Of a stretch of DNA of 64,000 nt, positions 46,424 through 57,700 are shown in pieces. Where the stretch lies: contig JABANP010000115.1 in the NCBI GenBank assembly GCA_013115135.1, positions 1 through 64,000 of the forward strand, read 5' to 3'. The DNA is from Perkinsus olseni (lineage: Eukaryota; Perkinsozoa; Perkinsida; Perkinsidae). The position numbers were made by a program, and so were the translations under genes. Below the pieces are notes generated by a model that worked only from the letters and a program-made list of their open reading frames with translations, was not told where the DNA came from and made no database searches. How positions within the stretch are numbered: the first letter of the stretch is position 1; every line of letters begins with the position of its first letter.

Positions 46424-47316
46424 GCGAGTGTGCGAATATAACTGGCTCGCTCGAGGGCCAACTGCAGCAGCTACGGAGTGAGATCCGAACCGATGAGGCT
46501 GGATTGAAGGACATGCGACGACACCTAGCTCACCTACAGAAGTGAGGGCGTTTCTAGTGGTTCGCTCGGGAAGTTTGAAAATTTTTCTTGGCGACTGTCG
46601 GTTGCTTTTGATGTCAAGGGAAAGCGTTATTTCGCACATGAGCTGGATATACTTCGGAATCGTTTTCTTGAATGTGATTTCACAGTGAATTGCTGAGAAG
46701 AGCTTTCCTGGCACGCGGAGAGGTGGACGGGGAATACTGATTCTGCTAACACTCGCGAGACTGCATGGGAACTTTCTGGCCGTGAGCGATAGATGTCGTG
46801 AAGCTGTTTCATCCCAGGCACCGGGCCAAGCTGCAACAGGAGATCGATCGGTGCGAGTCATTCGTAGCCTCCATGAGCAGCGAGGCATCCCTGGGAGGGG
46901 TCATGAAGAAATTCGACAGTAGGTGTTTCTGCCGCTTGAAAATTCTTTCGGGAGGTGCTTCTTGGGGGACTTCTGATTACTCCGAGCTGTCACGAAACTG
47001 CTGTGCGATCAAGGGAAAAGCTCAAGTTTCCGAATAAGATAGTTGTGGTATTTTTTCGGATGATTTGTCTAGTCTTCACCGTGAAGATCTCGTTGTACGG
47101 ATTTCACGATCCGTGATCCTAGCAGGCTTATTCTTTGTACTGCCCGCGACTTCTGTGGAAGCAGACGTTATGAAAAGTCTCGTTCTTGCGTTGCAGGTAT
47201 GGAGTCCTTCCTCGAAGGAGAGTATCATGCTGCTAGGGACAAACACCGGAAAGGGATAGAATTACTGGAAGCGAGAGTTCGGCTATCATCCGGCTTATCG
47301 GAAAGGGCTGCGACCG
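46424..47316 (+). CDS. Coiled-coil protein, partial
   Basis: Exons 46424-46541, 46818-46918 and 47197-47316 join in frame: ECANITGSLEGQLQQLRSEI, then HRAKLQQEIDRCESFVASM, then MESFLEGEYHAARDKHRKGI. The whole length has heptad-like Leu/Ile spacing with many charged residues, so a long coiled coil is likely. An upstream ATG at 46134 (MAGLRHETLLLLTSL) may start the gene, but phases do not yet fit. Downstream exons are not resolved. Function cannot be named. Confidence 0.5.
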
Positions 47317-48980
47317 GTAGGCTGTCGTATTCGTGTTAGCATGACATCAGTTGAATTCAGGGTCGTGAGTTCAGCGCGACGTATTTTACTCCAAAGCGGG
47401 ACCCCATGAGCAAAGCGTGATTGGGACTGTTCAGCTGTCGCGAGCATCGCCTTGTGTTAGTTTTGCGAAGTGGGGAGGGAGGGTTGTGGTTCACGAATGG
47501 TTTCTGGAATGCGCTGTGACATACTGAGGGTACATGGTTCACAACCGCACGGTGAGGAATTGTGAATATCGCGATTTGCTTGATAGCATCGTAAGCCCGC
47601 AGAGCACCGCCGCCGATAGCGGATTGCACTTCGAACCAAACAGAGTATACCGGCGCGCAATGGGAGTCCGTTTGAAGTCGTTTGGCTTGATAGTATCTAT
47701 TGAGTCTCCTCAGCCATAACCTGGAACTTCCAGGGCTATCCAGGCTGGAAGTGATCCGATCCATGATCATGGATTTCATGATCCAACCCAGGGACACCCA
47801 CAGCGCTCACTATGAACTCACGATCTGCACTGATAAACTTGGTGATCACTACTCACGCGAAGAACTCGGAAGTATAAGCGATTCCCGGTGCCAGTCAGAT
47901 CTTCGGCAGCATAGTCGACTCACCCTAAATCTTCCTCCACCACATCATGCTCCTCTAGTTCGGCGAACGGCAGCTTGCCCTGTGTTTTCAAGTTCCGTGT
48001 CAGCAATACTAGGAACCAATTCAGAGGACGATGCGTGGAGTTCCACCGGATAACGAATCGTTATTAGGGATCTGCCGCACTGTGTCGAGAACCTAAGTAA
48101 ACCTCGTCGTAGAGTCGGCCGATATGCTCGGAACCAATGCGTTGCTGTCGGCATCGTTGATCATAGCCCAGGTGACTAGTTCGTTCATCATTGGACTTAC
48201 GGAGAAATCGTTATTTGGTTCGTGCCTTCCCTTACAGTCTTGTTCCATTGGCTGCTTTGGCGCGAAGCGTTGCCTGTAACCACCCCCTCTGACCACGCGT
48301 GGTCCATTAACTCATCAACAACTTCAAGCTCCTTTTCGGAGTCGCAGACATCCGATCGGATCGGACCGATCCGTACGACAGCTCGACCGGTGGAGCGAGG
48401 ATGCCATTGTCTAGTGCCCACACCACATAGCCCCAGACACTCACGGAGGCAACGGGCGGGGCTGGATGAGGATGGGACAGGAAGAAGGATGAGGCCAGCC
48501 CAGCAACGTATCCAGCTCTGCAAGAGTGATAGCCCGATGACTTCCGCAACACTGCGAGACAAATTCGTGTGAGCATTGCAATAGATCACCGTTCGCTAGC
48601 CAAAAACTCCCATTCGGCAAATGCCGTAGAGATACCAGTATTTTTTTATCACATGAGGCCAAGCGATCAACGATCAATGATGTGCAACTCCAATATAGAT
48701 TCGTCCAACGAATTTCGTTGTCATATAAATTATACGATATAATCATAAACTCACCTCAACAGTCCTCCAAGAAGTTTCTCCACGAAGAAGAATGTGTTTT
48801 TTCCCGGACAAAGAAACCTGCTAAGTGACTGGCCAACTCTTCGCATGTCGAAGAAGGATGGCTCATTGGATCTCTGTGGTAGCCTCCTACATATCAGCTT
48901 CCATTTACTCCGATCTCCCCGAATGGCGAATTCGCGAGACGTATAGCTAGCACTACCAACTAGAATGCTCACAGTTCTTG
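47317..48980. other. Possible further exons; palindrome-rich
   Basis: Plus-strand frames at 47700-48053 and 48222-48572 are open and might be 3-prime exons of the coiled-coil gene. They overlap chains of hairpins (CTGGAACTTCCAG, ATCCATGATCATGGAT, GACCACGCGTGGTC, CGGATCGGACCGATCCG), which makes coding doubtful. Confidence 0.3.
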
Positions 48981-48981
48981 T

Positions 48982-49650
48982 TCAATGACCCAAAGCAATT
49001 GATGAAAGCTGCACTCCTTGTGCAGGTACGACCTTCGGCGCGACAGGCAGCCTGGCTGCCGCGGCCAGGATGTCAGCTTGGCCGCAGGCTAACTTGCGAC
49101 CAAGGGAATCGGAGTCATCGCCACCACCGCGAACGGCCTCTAGCCTCACGCCTAAGTCAGCGGACTTTATGGCCTGGACTGAAGTCTTCTCGTCCAATTC
49201 GGAAAGCCTAGCCATATAGACAAGGGCTTCGGTGGGACTCATCTTACCCAACATAGCTGCCGACAAGCAGAAGCGCGTAAGGCAGGCACCTAGATGAGCG
49301 GCTTCGCATTGATAGGCCGCTCGAGGTGGACGCACATCCTCCATGTTGACGGATTCACCATGCGGATCGATGACAATTCGGCTCCTTTTACCGGCAAGAG
49401 GGCCGGGTTCATCACATTCAGTCAGCTGCACGGTGCAGCCTGCACCAGTTCGTCCTTCTTTGATCTTGCCCAGAATTTGGGCGTCAACCGTGAACCTGCC
49501 AGGTATGGCCATGCCATATTTTGCCCTGAACTGGGATTGCAGCCTGGCCACCGATTCTGGGCGTAGTTCAGACTCGGCTCGAGAATCACCGGCCTTCCTC
49601 TTGAGAGAGCGGGCTGGGCCGTAGTTGCGACCCACGCTCTTCAACCACAT
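48982..49650 (-). CDS. Hypothetical 222-residue protein
   Basis: A single-exon minus-strand frame from ATG to TGA. The N-terminus is basic (SLKRKAGDSRAESELRPE). The middle has a mixed alpha/beta look (RFTVDAQILGKIKEGRTGAG; MSPTEALVYMARLSELDEKT) with no transmembrane span. Its ATG lies 5 bases after the stop of another coherent minus-strand fragment (ADAQVDVAQLLVSRKITSIG..., 49656-49805). That suggests a two-cistron mobile element or a frame-broken longer ORF. No family recognised. Confidence 0.4.
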   Translation of the reverse strand: MWLKSVGRNYGPARSLKRKAGDSRAESELRPESVARLQSQFRAKYGMAIPGRFTVDAQILGKIKEGRTGAGCTVQLTECDEPGPLAGKRSRIVIDPHGESVNMEDVRPPRAAYQCEAAHLGACLTRFCLSAAMLGKMSPTEALVYMARLSELDEKTSVQAIKSADLGVRLEAVRGGGDDSDSLGRKLACGQADILAAAARLPVAPKVVPAQGVQLSSIALGH

Positions 49651-49899
49651 TAGATTAGCCCTCTCGCTTAGTAAGGGCGCAAGCTCTTTGCAGCTCGTCG
49701 TCGGGAAGCGCTATCATACCAATTGACGTGATCTTCCTCGAGACCAACAGCTGAGCAACATCGACTTGAGCGTCGGCGGGAATTTCATGATGTACATCCG
49801 ATGTAATTTACATCCCAAGATGGAGGTAGGTTGCAGAGCTCTTGGATCTTACTGGTGGCTACATCAACTTCTTCACTTTGTGCTTGGTCTGAAGGCGTT

Positions 49900-50770
49900 G
49901 TTAACTTAGCAACGCTAATTGCACGCACTCCGATCTGAAGTTCAGCACATACTGTATTTGGCTGCGTAGTAAGAAGAATAAAAGTATTCAGGCACTATTT
50001 TCCTGCCGCCGTGGGCTCATTTGATGCCTCAGACGTGATGCAGAGGTGACATGATGTCCTTCTGCACATATGCCGTATATGATGATGCCACACACTGACG
50101 ACGGCGACGCAGAGAGTGTGATTCACAACCTGAAAGTCAGTATGAGAAGATGAGTTCACGATCGTACAACGATCATCGTAGAAGCAAGTTGCAAGTCAAG
50201 AGTATTCCTTCGGCGAAGAAGAACAGTTCTTCAAGAACTGGAAAGAAAAGCTGTTTATATGATAGCTGACCCTCATCGATGGCTGCGGAAGACTCTTGGG
50301 CATCGCAGCGCGATGGTCGCGCAGAACTCTGTCCGTGAGGCCAACATCCGGCCACATGCCTGCGACTTCCTGCCGGGCAGGAAGTTGAGCAGCTCAACTT
50401 GAGCTCTGCGCGAGTGGAGCGGACAAGAGAAGCAGGACGAGGGCTGCGAAGTCGCGATCGGAGGCTCTCGAAGCGATAGCCTATCCGAAAAGTGGTCGGC
50501 CTAGCCTAGGCCACCTAGGCAAGGTCAGGTGTACATCAGTCACTGATGATCAGTGAGGAAGGCCCGCAGGGCGGCCGAAAGCGCGGGGATGTAGTGCGAG
50601 TAACTCGCAGCGAGTTGGCCATTCCGTGGACAAAGCTCCTCAGGAACTCCTGTATATTCCTCCAGGATCCCCCCCCAGCCTGCCGGTACTGCGCTATCGG
50701 CGATTTGATCACCGGCGGTGAATCACCGCCCGCGATTCAGCGCTGAATCAGCGCCGCTGATACCCTGAGT
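49900..50770. repeat. Hairpin chain
   Basis: Consecutive unrelated palindromes, for example CAGTTCTTCAAGAACTG, CTTCCTGCCGGGCAGGAAG, TTGAGCAGCTCAA, GGCCTAGCCTAGGCC, GGCGGTGAATCACCGCC, GATTCAGCGCTGAATC. They are separated by 0-60 bases. No coding sequence is evident. Confidence 0.65.
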
Positions 50771-51281
50771 ATTAGCGGTAATTAAATTGTGGATCGCCTG
50801 GCCACTAGTCGGCAGGCTCTGGCGACTACCCGCCGGGTTGTACCCGGCAGCGAGGCTGGGAGGGAAAAGATAGAATATAACACAGGTGGGGATTCCGGAC
50901 GTTCACAATATCCGTCAATTCTTAGAGAAGTTTAGAAAGGAGGCGGTGATGCCGCGAGTAATGGGAAGCTGGTGCACATCCGGGAAACCGGAGTGATGCC
51001 CGATTGCCAACAGCGCAAGCGCCTCCGGCGGAGGCCCTCCGCACGGTGATTGTATCGTGATGAGTGAGACGCACCCGGAAGGCCACCCTGAGGCATTCTA
51101 GCCCCAATTTGTGACTTCAAATCACAAAAGATCTACCGATCGATGAATCTAAATCGGATCAGATCAGTACGGAAGTACGATCTTACGCTTGGATGAATCA
51201 ACCTACCGATTGATTTTCACTTTAATGGCATCACGCCATCTTTTGTCGAAAATGCTTCAAAATTTGCTCACGTAATTCTTG

Positions 51282-52967
51282 TGCTAACGTCCTACTATCT
51301 CATCGATCTAGCGCTATCAGTCTACGGCCATACGCGGGGAGCGGGGAGCCTAGAGAAACATACGACCACCATTTTCAAGGTGCAGAGTGTCCTAGGAGTC
51401 CTCTACCTCTTCTACGCATGGTCTAGTCAAGTCTTCGCCTGAGTGAGAAGTTGAAGGCTCAGGGGCGTATAATGGCATGGTTAGTCCTTTCAACATCTTT
51501 CTCACAGTAACGGCGGATTTTGTTGAAAGTTACTCCGGCAATCAACTGCATACTAATTGCTACGCCGTTTGCCAATGAGAGATTAACCGTGCAAACAATA
51601 CCCTATGAAAAATCGGAGACTCGCCATTGTGCCTTCATGACGGCAAGCAGCACGTCCACGCGCGCTCGCAGAAAACCTGAGCCTCATAATCGAACCTAAT
51701 CGGGCGTATATATGAGCATTGACTATACCATTCAGAAGTCTATTTGGCGGATAAGGCCGCCTATATGGGGGTTGAGGATTTCACGTTGGCGGCTTGAGAC
51801 AGCGAATTGGCGGTAGGGTCGAGATGAGGGGATACAATTAGCGGATAAGGAAGTCATTTTAGCGGCAGGCCCCGAATAAGGAGTTCAATTCCGCGAATAA
51901 GGCACACAATTTCATGGTTAAGGAAATCAATTTCGCTGATAAGGACATCAATTTCGGGGGGTCAACTTGAGCCATACCGGAAATTTTCCCGCTGCTATTC
52001 TCAGCGTGACACAACTGCGCGACAGTTCATGGCAGTATCTCATGGAATCCTGTTGGATTCGGGCCCCCGAATTTCGGGGGCCGGCGACGGCTTCTCGCCA
52101 ACTTTGCTCTCATTTATGATCATCGTCATCTTTGCTCGGCTAAGACGAATACTGGATGGATAGAAGCTTAATTGTATAATGGATAGTAGGGATGGACTCC
52201 TGTCATACTGAGATACTGCCATGAACTGTCGCGCAGTTGTGTCACGCTGAGAATAGCAGCGGGAAGATTTCCGGTATGGCTCAAGTTGACCCCCCGAAAT
52301 TGATGTCCTTATCAGCGAAATTGATTTCCTTAACCATGAAATTGTGTGCCTTATTCGCGGAATTGAACTCCTTATTCGGGGCCTGCCGCTAAAATGACTT
52401 CCTTATCCGCTAATTGTATCCCCTCATCTCGACCCTACCGCCAATTCGCTGTCTCAAGCCGCCAACGTGAAATCCTCAACCCCCATATAGGCGGCCTTAT
52501 CCGCCAAATAGACTTCTGAATGGTATAGTCAATGCTCATATATACGCCCGATAAGGTTCGATTATGAGGTTCAGGTTTTCCGCGAGCGCGCGTGGACGTG
52601 CTGCTCGCCGTCATGAAGGCACAATGGCGAGTCGCTGATTTCTCATAGGGTATTGTTTTCACGGTTAACCTCTCATTGGCAAACGGGGTAGCAATTGGTA
52701 TGCAGTTGATTGCCTTCAACGAAATCCGCCGGTACTGTGAGAAAGATATCGGAAGGACTAACCATGCCATTATACGCCCCTGAGCCTTCAACTTCTCACT
52801 CAGGCGAAGACTTGACTAGACCATGCGTAGAAGAGGTAGAGGACTCCTAGGACACTCTGCACCTTGAAAATGGTGGTCGTATGTTTCTCTAGGCTCCCCG
52901 CTCCCCGCGTATGGCCGTAGACTGATAGCGCTAGATCGATGAGATAGTAGGTAGTTAGCACCACGGA
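51282..52967. mobile_element. Large inverted duplication (foldback), arms about 760 bp
   Basis: Left arm 51282-52041 and right arm 52211-52967 are inverted copies with only a few per cent difference, around a spacer of about 170 bp. The outer end of the right arm is the 3-prime exon of the UbiA gene; the left arm therefore contains a second copy of its last 50 codons or so (51290-51441). Inner parts carry ATAAGGACATCAATTTCG-type units every 21 bp or so, like the foldback at 28 kb. Confidence 0.9.
51290..51441 (+). pseudogene. Truncated copy of UbiA 3-prime exon
   Basis: Plus-strand sequence reads YYLIDLALSVYGHTRGAGSL and on to YAWSSQVFA-stop, the same as the C-terminus encoded at 52800-52955 on the minus strand. 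It lies at the tip of the left foldback arm with no upstream exons. Confidence 0.9.
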
Positions 52968-54161
52968 GCCCAGTAGGACGTAGGTTACCTGAATAAACGG
53001 GTAGAAACTGCAGACGAAGGTCATTCCAAAGGCATTCGAGTTGTGGTTACTCATTAACTTATTCTCGAATTCAATACGAGAATAAGTTAACGAGAAACCA
53101 CAATCGTCTGCTTGCACTACAATAAATAGTGTTTCAAAACCACGTGAGCACTTTATCGTACACAGAAGTCAGTGCCGCGTGAGCGTTTCGGGTCGAAATT
53201 TTTGGGAAATATTGCCAGGCTGGCAATATTGCGTATATAATTGCGTAATATATTGCGTAATATATATACAATGCCAACGACCCTTGGCGACGAGGTCGAG
53301 CCATAAACATAGGCTGCTCGGAGAAGTCCGATCTTACAAGGGCTGCACACGCAGTCAGTGTCCACATGAGCCATTGAGCCTTCAGGCGGCCGAGCTTCAC
53401 AACTGTGGTGTTCTTCCCGCATTTTGCATCGTCATCGATATCGACCATCTCCCCATGTAGCTGGCCACGTGTCATCGCCAACCAGTGAAATAGCCATCCA
53501 CCTGAAAGTATTTCATGCCTCATGTGATCATTCCACGTGAGCGGGGACAAAATTTGTGTCGAACCGGCCAGGGTGCCCACAGGTGACAGTTTCCACCAAT
53601 TCAATCGAGGAAGAGACTGAGAATCTGTCGAGCATAGAACGAGGTTAGACAAGGTAGAGTATTACCTACTGATGGTATAGGGATGTTGTTGATCTCGCAT
53701 GAGAACATAGTAATGCATGATACCCCGAGGAGCACACAGGGGAGCTCCCAAGGGCCCTTACGAGCTAATGCCAATGGAGGTATGTTGTAGACTATGTTAC
53801 ACAGTAAAAAGCAGAGGACCCAGAGGGCGGAATTCACCCGTTCCGTAGCCACCACCGCGAGAACGACGATCGGGCAGAGATTGACGACGGCCATGAGCAA
53901 GGGTAGCTGAGCTAGTTCGGACCTGCTCGCCCTAGCACCGAAGATGTAGCTGCCCTTACGAGCGTGCAACTGATCCACATCGAAATCTACCATGTCGTTT
54001 ATACCGAACATGAGCAGGTTGAGCGGTAGAGTGGACGACAGCAGACCGATGTAGAAGGGGAAGCTGTGGAAGACACTCCAATGGCCACCGGTAGGCCAGA
54101 GGTAGAACCAAATGAGGACGAACCACATACCGGGTCGAGATATCTTCAAGGGCAGCCTTCC
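52800..54161 (-). CDS. UbiA-family prenyltransferase
   Basis: A polytopic prenyltransferase in at least three exons. The N-terminal exon (from about 54161) has LPLKISRPGMWFVLIWFYLW and the first aspartate motif NDMVDFDVD, then YNIPPLALARKGPWELPCVL. After an intron (about 53604-53671) comes EILSGGWLFHWLAMTRGQLH with the second motif DIDDDAKCGKNTTVVKLG. After an unresolved AT-rich intron (about 53060-53330) the last exon reads FGMTFVCSFYPFIQVTYVLL to the stop at 52800. Transfers a polyprenyl chain to an aromatic or similar acceptor in a membrane; the substrate cannot be told. The start is uncertain (ATG 54149 or an upstream exon). The 3-prime exon lies inside the foldback arm. Confidence 0.82.
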
Positions 54162-54309
54162 AGGTCAAAACTCGAGGAGAGACGGTCATATCAAAAACGA
54201 AGCCTCCCCTGCCAGTGTCAACCATTAGGGAACGCAAGTCGATGGTTAAGTGGAATCCAGAGATTCTATCGGCATAGCACTGATAAAGTCATTCACTAGC
54301 GTCAAGCTG

Positions 54310-54777
54310 AGCTAAGGTACCACTGCTTCAGCGTCTCGAGTCAAGCGATGCGAGAACATCTCCAGTCCACGTATAGCCTGTTGTGAGCAGTTCGAGGTGC
54401 TCACTACTCTCATGCAGCGACCTGTGCACCAGCTGGGGAACAGTAATAGAGTCGGACGATAGTCTTCAAGAGTATTCAATATCTCTGTCTCCAAGACCCG
54501 TGCTGCTCACTTGACCACCATTGACGAGCCAAAGTCCATACGGAAAACTTCTTGACAAACCATCTAATCCACTGCGTATCAACGCTACAGAGAGTCCCTA
54601 ACTGAGCACATCCACAAGAGTCTAACAAAGCCTGAACCGGCGTTGGACTAAACTCAGACACACGGAGAAAACTTGTAGAGGACCGGCAGCTCCCCTCTAG
54701 CTGATAACTATGAGAACTCAAACCTCCTCGATAAGAGACGGAAGCAGTAGCAGTGTCATCTGAAGCTGGTTCATTCT
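54310..54777 (-). CDS. Unresolved minus-strand ORF
   Basis: Two coherent pieces: SEFSPTPVQALLDSCGCAQL ... WIRWFVKKFSVWTLARQWW (about 54530-54690) and ILNTLEDYRPTLLLFPSWCT to a stop at 54312. It might be an F-box-like or BTB-type fragment, but the resemblance is weak. It begins just after the CELF-like stop and may share its terminator region or be an alternative 3-prime end. Confidence 0.3.
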
Positions 54778-57700
54778 CTACTGTACAACAGCATTCCTAG
54801 TACGGTGTAGCTCGGTTGCCCGACCCGCCATGGTCCGCTGAAAATCTCGGATGAAAATAACCAGCGGCAGACCATTGCCTACCATGAGCCTTGACCTGGC
54901 TAACAGGTATCCCCAACGCTTGAGCAGCAGCCTCTTCTTCTCCCTTCTTTATCTGCCAAAGAATGTTGAGGAATCAGCAAGTGAGAGCAAGATAGCAAGA
55001 TTACCTGAACCTTCAGTCTTCGGCCTGTGCTGGTCATAAACCCGTCCATAGTATCACACGCCTTCATGGCGCTCCGGACTTCGTGGAATGACACAAATCC
55101 ATATCCCTTCGACTGGTTCGTCTGGGAGTCAATAATGACTCTGAGCGAAAAACGTCAATTTTCACAGCGGAGCGAAGCACCGAAATTCTCTCACCTTGTA
55201 GTGCTTATTGCTCCACACGAGCCGAATTCCCTCACGAGATCGCCATCAGTCCACTCCGGAGGGATATTATAAACGAAGACGTTTGCTGAGAAGGAGCGCA
55301 GAGAGTTCGACCATAGACGACTCCGTGAAGGATTCGATCATATAAGTCACGATCATAGACTAGCGCTGAGCGCTCCCCATTGCGCCCACAGTGTCCCCAT
55401 AGACGGGCCTCAAGAGTGACCCATGATAACTGCTGCGAGCTGTGACTTGTGACGAGGGAGCCGAAGCCCGAGAACGGAAGCAACACGAAGGAGTTTCGGC
55501 TGCCGCTTTTAACAATCTTCGCGAAACGCGTAATAAGATTTGGGAAAGGAGTGGTACTCCCAAAACACGTACTAATGGATCACCAAACCAGCACTCATAT
55601 TTCGTGATTGCGGTTGATTCAGCTGGGAGCGTGCTCATAAGTAACTCATCCATCCGATACAGTGATCCCGCTTCTGGGGGATGGGTTGACTCAATGGGTA
55701 GTGATGGTATACTACTATTAGCATGCTCCCTCCTCAGTTATACTTCTGCCCGTTCATAGAAAGTTGGTATATGAGCGCGTCTGGTGCTGCTCACGCAGCG
55801 TACCGCGCCTGTTAAAGCGGTTATGTCAAACATACCATAAAAAACGTAACGTCGCCCGTTGACGTGCACTCCCCAGTGAGCGTTGAGAACCCCGAATTCT
55901 ACCTCCCATAGGACCGTCCCTCCTCTGTTGCTGCGCCCGAGGCGTCTGCATCGGACCATACCCACCACCGTAACTACAATAGAAGGCGTATCTTTCATTC
56001 TGCGAAAGCCCATGACCGACCTCCGATCCTGTTGCTGGGGCTGGGGGGATGGAGCAGGCGGAGGACCCATGTTTTGAAACTGCCCAGAAGTTCGCGGTTT
56101 TATGGTATCAGAAACGAAATTATTACCTCGTAAGGAACGTCCCACTGTGTTTGACCAGTTCGTGCATTGTGATAGTAATACCGGCCGTCCGATTGGCTCA
56201 GATACCTGAAATTCACCAACTCGTCATGGCTCAATAGCAATACATCAGCTCCTTCCACTCAGCGGGGGGGGGTGTTCAATAGACCTGTTTCGAAACTCAC
56301 TAGCGCCTTTACGATCAATTTTAACGTGTAAAAGATAACCCTGGGCGCGCTGTTCGAACACAGGAGAGGTAGTCCGGTGAGAATCCAAAGTACTACTCGG
56401 TCCAATCGCCTGCTTGCCTCGGTTGAGCTGGTGGTCCCGGCGGCGGGGACTGAGCAAGAAAAGCGTCACAGGCGTGGCACGGCACACAGTCAGGCAAGCG
56501 AGCACCTCGCTACGTACCGGTCGCTGACGGAATCCTCCTGCCGGGCCCGGGCCGTAACCGCTGTCACCGTTATACCGATTGGCTGAGGACTGCTGTGAAC
56601 GCGACATGTCCATCTCCTGTCGATGAGCGTCTCTGAATGGGGAAAAGTACGGCCACATAATCGTGCGTGAAAATGTCACGATTTTCATCCTCAAAACTAC
56701 GGAAAGCAAAAACCTACGATTCACTCCGACGTTTTTCAGAAACCGTTTCCGAGAAGATAACGTTGCATTCAACGGGTTCGGAAAACAGTAATTCAAAAAT
56801 CGCTTCGCTCCGCCTAATACCTCTGCTCCTTCGTCTCTGCACATTTCACTGCAAGTGGACGGTCGTTGTTCGGGAAGGTGAACTTGTCATTCAACGCATC
56901 AATCGCTCGAAGGGCGTCGGATTTCTTCGAGAACCTGCGAGAGGTCCCCGGTTCGATTCCCGGCCCCTCCATTTTAACACCCTATCACCTCACAAAGGCC
57001 GCTCTATTTCCTCCAGGTCTCCTCGGTTGAATACAGTAAGCTTCTGTAACCGTACCATACCTGAATTTCCACAACTCCCGCGATGCACGGGCGATATTGA
57101 CAAGAACCTACTCGCTAAAAACTTTCCTCAGTTCGCCATCATCCACTTCGGCCGGTACCTGATCACCATCCCCAGACATCCTGACCGCAGCTCCTCGACC
57201 AGCTCTGGGACGCCCAAGATAGAGACCAACGAGGAAGAGTCATATCATGCTGTAACGATAGATTTGGTTCCACTTAATCGTAGCCACTGTAATGCTTGCT
57301 TGCGTAGTCCAGTGTACTGTCACGTGTACTAAATAATCGTCATAAACCCGAAAACGATTGGACAAACTTCAGGTATAACGTTTTTCATCTGTGTCGCATC
57401 TCGTAACGATCAAACATAGCTCGATGCACCACAATCCCGACCAAGGACCATTCTACCGGGAGGCTCTGTACAAGCCGAAGCTCTAGTTAAACCGTTGCAT
57501 TACGTTGGCCACGAATAGCTTCTGAGCCACTCCTTCCGTGTCATCAGGAAGTCCCAGCCTTTCTGGCTCACCATTGGCGTACTGTATTTGAAGAGGGCCG
57601 GCACTCTGAGGAATATGGTAATATATTTCCAGATGAAGGATTAGAACCCTGGTCATGTGCGTGACAGCCTGACATTCTACCATCAGCCCACTAGTACCTC

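Noticed and set aside
51282..52967. Classical TIR transposon with its own transposase
   Set aside because: The arms contain no transposase-like frame and one arm tip is host UbiA exon, so an inverted duplication or foldback element fits better.
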